A stretch of 64,000 nt of DNA, taken from positions 5,704,001 through 5,768,000 of the forward strand of contig CBDEUV010000002.1 in assembly GCA_965243385.1 (NCBI GenBank), written 5' to 3'. Each line of letters starts with the position of its first letter. The first letter of the stretch is position 1. Both the position numbers and the translations under genes were made by a program. This DNA is from JANSYA01 sp965243385 (lineage in GTDB: Bacteria; Spirochaetota; Leptospiria; Leptospirales; Leptonemataceae). The notes below the pieces were generated by a model. That model ran no database searches. It was not told where the DNA came from and worked only from the letters and a program-made list of their open reading frames with translations. Shown here in pieces: positions 61,097-64,000 of this stretch.

Positions 61097-62014
61097 ATGC
61101 ACGTCGATCATTTCTTTTTTCGGACACATTTTGCGACTCCCGCTCGCATTCGCCGCCGATTTTCGCGCGGATTGCTCGCGGTCGCGGGACTGCTTTTTTT
61201 GATTTTGCCTCCGGGGCTCACGGCCCAGGGCGACGGCTTCGTCGACGATTGGGTGGGCGGCTACAATTCGGTGGAGGCCGGACTGGAAGACGCTCTGGAT
61301 ACCGGTCGTCGCAAGCGCGCATACAGTCTGCATAATATCGAAACCCTCCGACGGGCCGTACGGCCCCGCTACGTTCGCATCGTCAACTCGCGGCACTACG
61401 CCGGAGGCGGCGGCGAATATCTGCAGAAGGGGATTCTGTTTACTTTCGCGAGCTACCGTTCTCGTAAAGTCTATTTGTCCGGCGATTTTAACAACTGGGG
61501 CCTGATTCCGATGCGGCGCAATCGCATGGGTGTCTTCTATCACGTGCTGCCGGTGCGCGAAATCGAGCTGGGCGAGCGCATCGAGCGCTATCAATACAAA
61601 TTCCAGATCGACGGCATCTGGACTCACGATCCCTCGCACCCCAATCGCCGGGAAGACGGACTGGGCGGCTACGTCTCGGAGTATCTACTGGACGACGTCG
61701 ACGTGGATCGGCAGATCAGCGTGCGGGTGCTCAAAGAGCGCGAACCCAATGCAGAACGGCTGGTCGAATTCGCCATCTATCTGCCCGGAGTCGAAAACCT
61801 GTCGCTGGTCGGCGATTTCAACAACTGGAATCCCGAGCACGATCTGATGCGCAAAGGCCGGGACGGCGTATTTCGTCTGCGCCTGCGCCTGCGTCCCGGC
61901 GAATATGTTTACAAGTACGTCGCCGACGGCAAATGGATGCTCGACAAATTCAACGAAAACGCGCGCTATCACCAGGGCATCGACGAGCTCTGTTCGTACC
62001 TGGACCTGAAGTGA
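61097..62014 (+). CDS. Exported protein with two CBM48/AMPK-type glycan-binding domains
   Basis: About 305 residues from ATG 61097 with a signal peptide (GLLAVAGLLFLILPPGLTAQ). Two early-set glycogen-binding modules follow: KVYLSGDFNNWGLIPMRRN with YQYKFQIDGIWTHDP (about 120-185), and NLSLVGDFNNWNPEHDLMRK with YVYKYVADGKWMLD (about 230-285). The GDFNNW and Y.YK(F/Y).(I/A)DG motifs are hallmarks of the CBM48/AMPK-beta family. Two copies in an exported protein without a catalytic domain suggest binding of an alpha-glucan or a structural role in the envelope. It starts 75 bases from the giant TPR gene in the opposite direction; ATG choice is by the leader, with only a weak ribosome site. Confidence 0.8.
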   Translation: MHVDHFFFRTHFATPARIRRRFSRGLLAVAGLLFLILPPGLTAQGDGFVDDWVGGYNSVEAGLEDALDTGRRKRAYSLHNIETLRRAVRPRYVRIVNSRHYAGGGGEYLQKGILFTFASYRSRKVYLSGDFNNWGLIPMRRNRMGVFYHVLPVREIELGERIERYQYKFQIDGIWTHDPSHPNRREDGLGGYVSEYLLDDVDVDRQISVRVLKEREPNAERLVEFAIYLPGVENLSLVGDFNNWNPEHDLMRKGRDGVFRLRLRLRPGEYVYKYVADGKWMLDKFNENARYHQGIDELCSYLDLK

Positions 62015-62048
62015 TTGACGGCCGGGCGGGTTCCGGCCAGGCTTTCGC

Positions 62049-64000
62049 GTGCGCATCGCCAGACGCCACTGCCTCGTTCTGATTTCTACCGCGCTGCTGT
62101 TTTTCTCGCAGCTCCCGGCGCAACCCGTCGATTCCGCGCCGTCCGACGCAGCTCGTTACGAACTGCCGGAGCTTGAGTTTATCCATCCGCTCGAAGGACC
62201 GGTGCACGTCAGCGGCAGTTTCGGTGAATACCGTCGCTTCAGCCGCTATCATCACGGTCTCGACTACAAAACGTTTAATCGCAACGGGCTGACCGTTCGC
62301 ACGCCGCTCGCCGGAGTCGTGGAGCGTATTCACGTTTCGAAACGCGGTTACGGCAACGCGCTCTTTCTGGCGAGTCCCGGGGGAGTGCGCACGACCTACG
62401 CGCACCTCAACGATTTCCTCTGTCCGGGCGCGGCGGGCACCGCCCGTTCCGACCTGGAGCAGCTCCGGCGGGCGGTCGAATTCTTAACATATCATCGCGG
62501 TGTCTTTGTGAAGATCCCGCCCTGGTTTCGCTTTCAATCCGGCGAATGCATCGCCCGGAGCGGCGAATCGGGCTCCGGGGCGCCGCATCTGCATTTCGAA
62601 GTCCAGAGAAACGGCCGATACGTCGACCCGCTGAATCTGCGTGGGATGCGAATTCCCGACACGAGCGCGCCGACGATGCTGAATCTGTACGTCGAAGATG
62701 CGCGGGGCGTGCAGCGCCTGCCGCTGCGTGTACGGCAAAACACCGGTGATCATTCGCGCCGAAAAGCGAAGCCGAATTCAGATCAGCCGCAGGTCGATCA
62801 AGAGCCGGTCGCCCCCGGGGCCGGAGCGGACGCCGCCGCCGCGATTTCCGCAGCCGGGCCGGACGCACCGCGCAAGATTCACTACGAAGTGGATCCGGAG
62901 GCTCGCCTCGACTGGAAGCCGACCGGCCGGGTGCGGTATTTGATCGGCGCTTACGATACCCAGGCCGCGCGCAATCGCAACGGAGTGGGGGTGCTGAGCC
63001 TCTCGGTCGGGGGCCGGAAATCCTTTCAGCGTGAACTCGACGTCATTTTGCAGCGGGATCTGGCTCGTTCGAGCAGCGTCTATCATACCGCGCGGACCGT
63101 CATCGGCCGCGAATACGTCTACCTGCTGTACGGCGGCGCGGGGGCCGGCCAGCGTTCGCCGACCTTCGTGCATGCGGCCGGTGCCGCCATTCGCGTCGTG
63201 CTGGGCGATGCCACCGGCAATCAGGCCATCCTGGAAATGGCCGGGCCCGCCGACATCCCGCTTATGTCTGAATCGGAAGTTGCAGCTTCGCAGTCCGCGG
63301 AAGCCAGCGGTGCGCTGCAGCGCATTCCGGTCGGCGGGACCACGGTGCTGCGTCGCCAGAGCGCACACGCCGGCATGGAAATTCGATTTGTACCGCGCAG
63401 CCTGCACGAAGACGGCGAGGCCCGCCTGTGGGTCGGCCAGAGTCTTTCGGGCGCCGCTCGTAAAAACGTACGCATTCCGCCCGAGCTGGCGGAGCGTCCG
63501 GGAGTGAGCGCGGCCGTCGACCCGGCGATGGCACAGGGTGAACCGGATGATGTGCAGGATTCGGGAGCCGGCCGGGCGGCAAGATCGCCGACGTTTCAAC
63601 TCGAAGGTTCCGTGTTTACGCTCAACGGTCGCGATTTGTTTTACCGCAGCGGCGCGCGGGCCGAAGCCTGGTTTGATAATGTGAGCGAAGACGCGGAGGG
63701 CAGCGTCGCACTGTATACGTATCATAAGACCGTGGGCCGCTGGCTGCTGGTCGCCTATCCCTATCGCGAAGAGAACGGTCGTAGCTACTATCGCTTTCCC
63801 TTTCGTTATGAAGACGGGAGTCTGGCGCAACTGCGCGATCTGAGTCCGCCGCGGATTTTACAACCGTCGCTCTGGGCCCCGCCGACCCAGTTCGACGAGA
63901 CCCGCCCGGAGATCGTGCGCGAATTCATGGTCATCGATCGCGGGAGCGGATTCAGTAAAGCCGACACCGAGGTGCTGATCGACGGCCGCCCGGCGCCCTT
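62049..64000 (+). CDS. M23 (LytM) metallopeptidase, 3' end outside window
   Basis: At least 650 residues, open from GTG 62049 to the window end. A leader (CLVLISTALLFFSQLPAQ) sends it to the periplasm. The LytM-type catalytic site is near the N terminus: HHGLD (His68, Asp72 of HxGxD), YAHL (His119) and HLHFEV (HxH, His180/His182) supply the zinc ligands and catalytic His. The enzyme should cut peptidoglycan cross-links, or act as an activator if degenerate, but all four expected residues are present. The rest is beta-rich Ig-like with Ala/Gly/Pro linkers. It follows the CBM48 gene by 34 bases on the same strand. Confidence 0.85.
   Translation, partial: MRIARRHCLVLISTALLFFSQLPAQPVDSAPSDAARYELPELEFIHPLEGPVHVSGSFGEYRRFSRYHHGLDYKTFNRNGLTVRTPLAGVVERIHVSKRGYGNALFLASPGGVRTTYAHLNDFLCPGAAGTARSDLEQLRRAVEFLTYHRGVFVKIPPWFRFQSGECIARSGESGSGAPHLHFEVQRNGRYVDPLNLRGMRIPDTSAPTMLNLYVEDARGVQRLPLRVRQNTGDHSRRKAKPNSDQPQVDQEPVAPGAGADAAAAISAAGPDAPRKIHYEVDPEARLDWKPTGRVRYLIGAYDTQAARNRNGVGVLSLSVGGRKSFQRELDVILQRDLARSSSVYHTARTVIGREYVYLLYGGAGAGQRSPTFVHAAGAAIRVVLGDATGNQAILEMAGPADIPLMSESEVAASQSAEASGALQRIPVGGTTVLRRQSAHAGMEIRFVPRSLHEDGEARLWVGQSLSGAARKNVRIPPELAERPGVSAAVDPAMAQGEPDDVQDSGAGRAARSPTFQLEGSVFTLNGRDLFYRSGARAEAWFDNVSEDAEGSVALYTYHKTVGRWLLVAYPYREENGRSYYRFPFRYEDGSLAQLRDLSPPRILQPSLWAPPTQFDETRPEIVREFMVIDRGSGFSKADTEVLIDGRPAP

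Overview
The window is GC-rich, gene-dense DNA that most resembles a Leptospirales-type spirochaete. The P83/100-family coiled-coil protein (26081-27877) is essentially a spirochaete marker. At least nine predicted lipoproteins, including a DUF1554-like one, two 7TMR-DISM receptors, a futalosine-pathway menaquinone gene (mqnC), an EtfD-type quinone reductase and an LPS-type ligase beside a TonB motor fit the same group. No phage, IS, integrase, rRNA or CRISPR was seen. The genus assignment is inference.

Layout. 1-1.7 kb: SCO1 and caa3-type cytochrome oxidase subunit II (cut by the window edge). 1.8-9 kb: MORN lipoprotein, alpha/beta hydrolase, exported pentapeptide-repeat protein, UlaG-like hydrolase, SnoaL-like protein, AraC regulator, GT-C membrane glycosyltransferase, a broken small lipoprotein gene and tRNA-Thr(CGU). 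9-17.7 kb: lipoproteins, a convergent LytS/LytTR two-component pair, and a spermidine-synthase-like membrane protein split over two overlapping frames. 17.8-25.8 kb: EtfD-like Fe-S reductase, mqnC, EVE protein, SH3 lipoprotein, MDR oxidoreductase and two coupled Tag-type DNA glycosylases. 26-33 kb: P83/100, mfd, a lipoprotein, then a nested inverted repeat. 33-43 kb: TPR proteins, a LolB-like lipoprotein, and an exbB-exbD-exbD-tonB-lipoprotein-ligase operon. 43-45 kb: thiS, a thiE-like gene and a WecG/TagA glycosyltransferase, ending in four 66-bp tandem repeats. 45.3-56 kb: a 3019-residue FAAL-ACP-KS-AT-MT-KR-ACP-C megasynthase with a divergent membrane-anchored AraC regulator. 56-64 kb: lipoprotein, a giant TPR protein with an Asp/Gly/Leu tail, a double CBM48 exported protein and an M23 peptidase (cut by the window edge).

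How the parts work together. Much of the window serves the cell envelope: lipoproteins, TonB motor, O-antigen ligase, LolB-like protein, glycosyltransferases and an M23 peptidase. The respiratory genes form a second theme (Cox/SCO, EtfD, MqnC), consistent with an aerobic fatty-acid oxidiser using menaquinone. The strongest candidate for something undescribed is the single-protein acyl-polyketide synthase. It activates a fatty acid, extends and methylates it once, and appears to release it through a terminal condensation domain instead of a thioesterase. The gene lies between a hairpin-repeat terminator array and a divergent 7TMR-DISM/AraC protein that probably senses an external signal and binds DNA directly.
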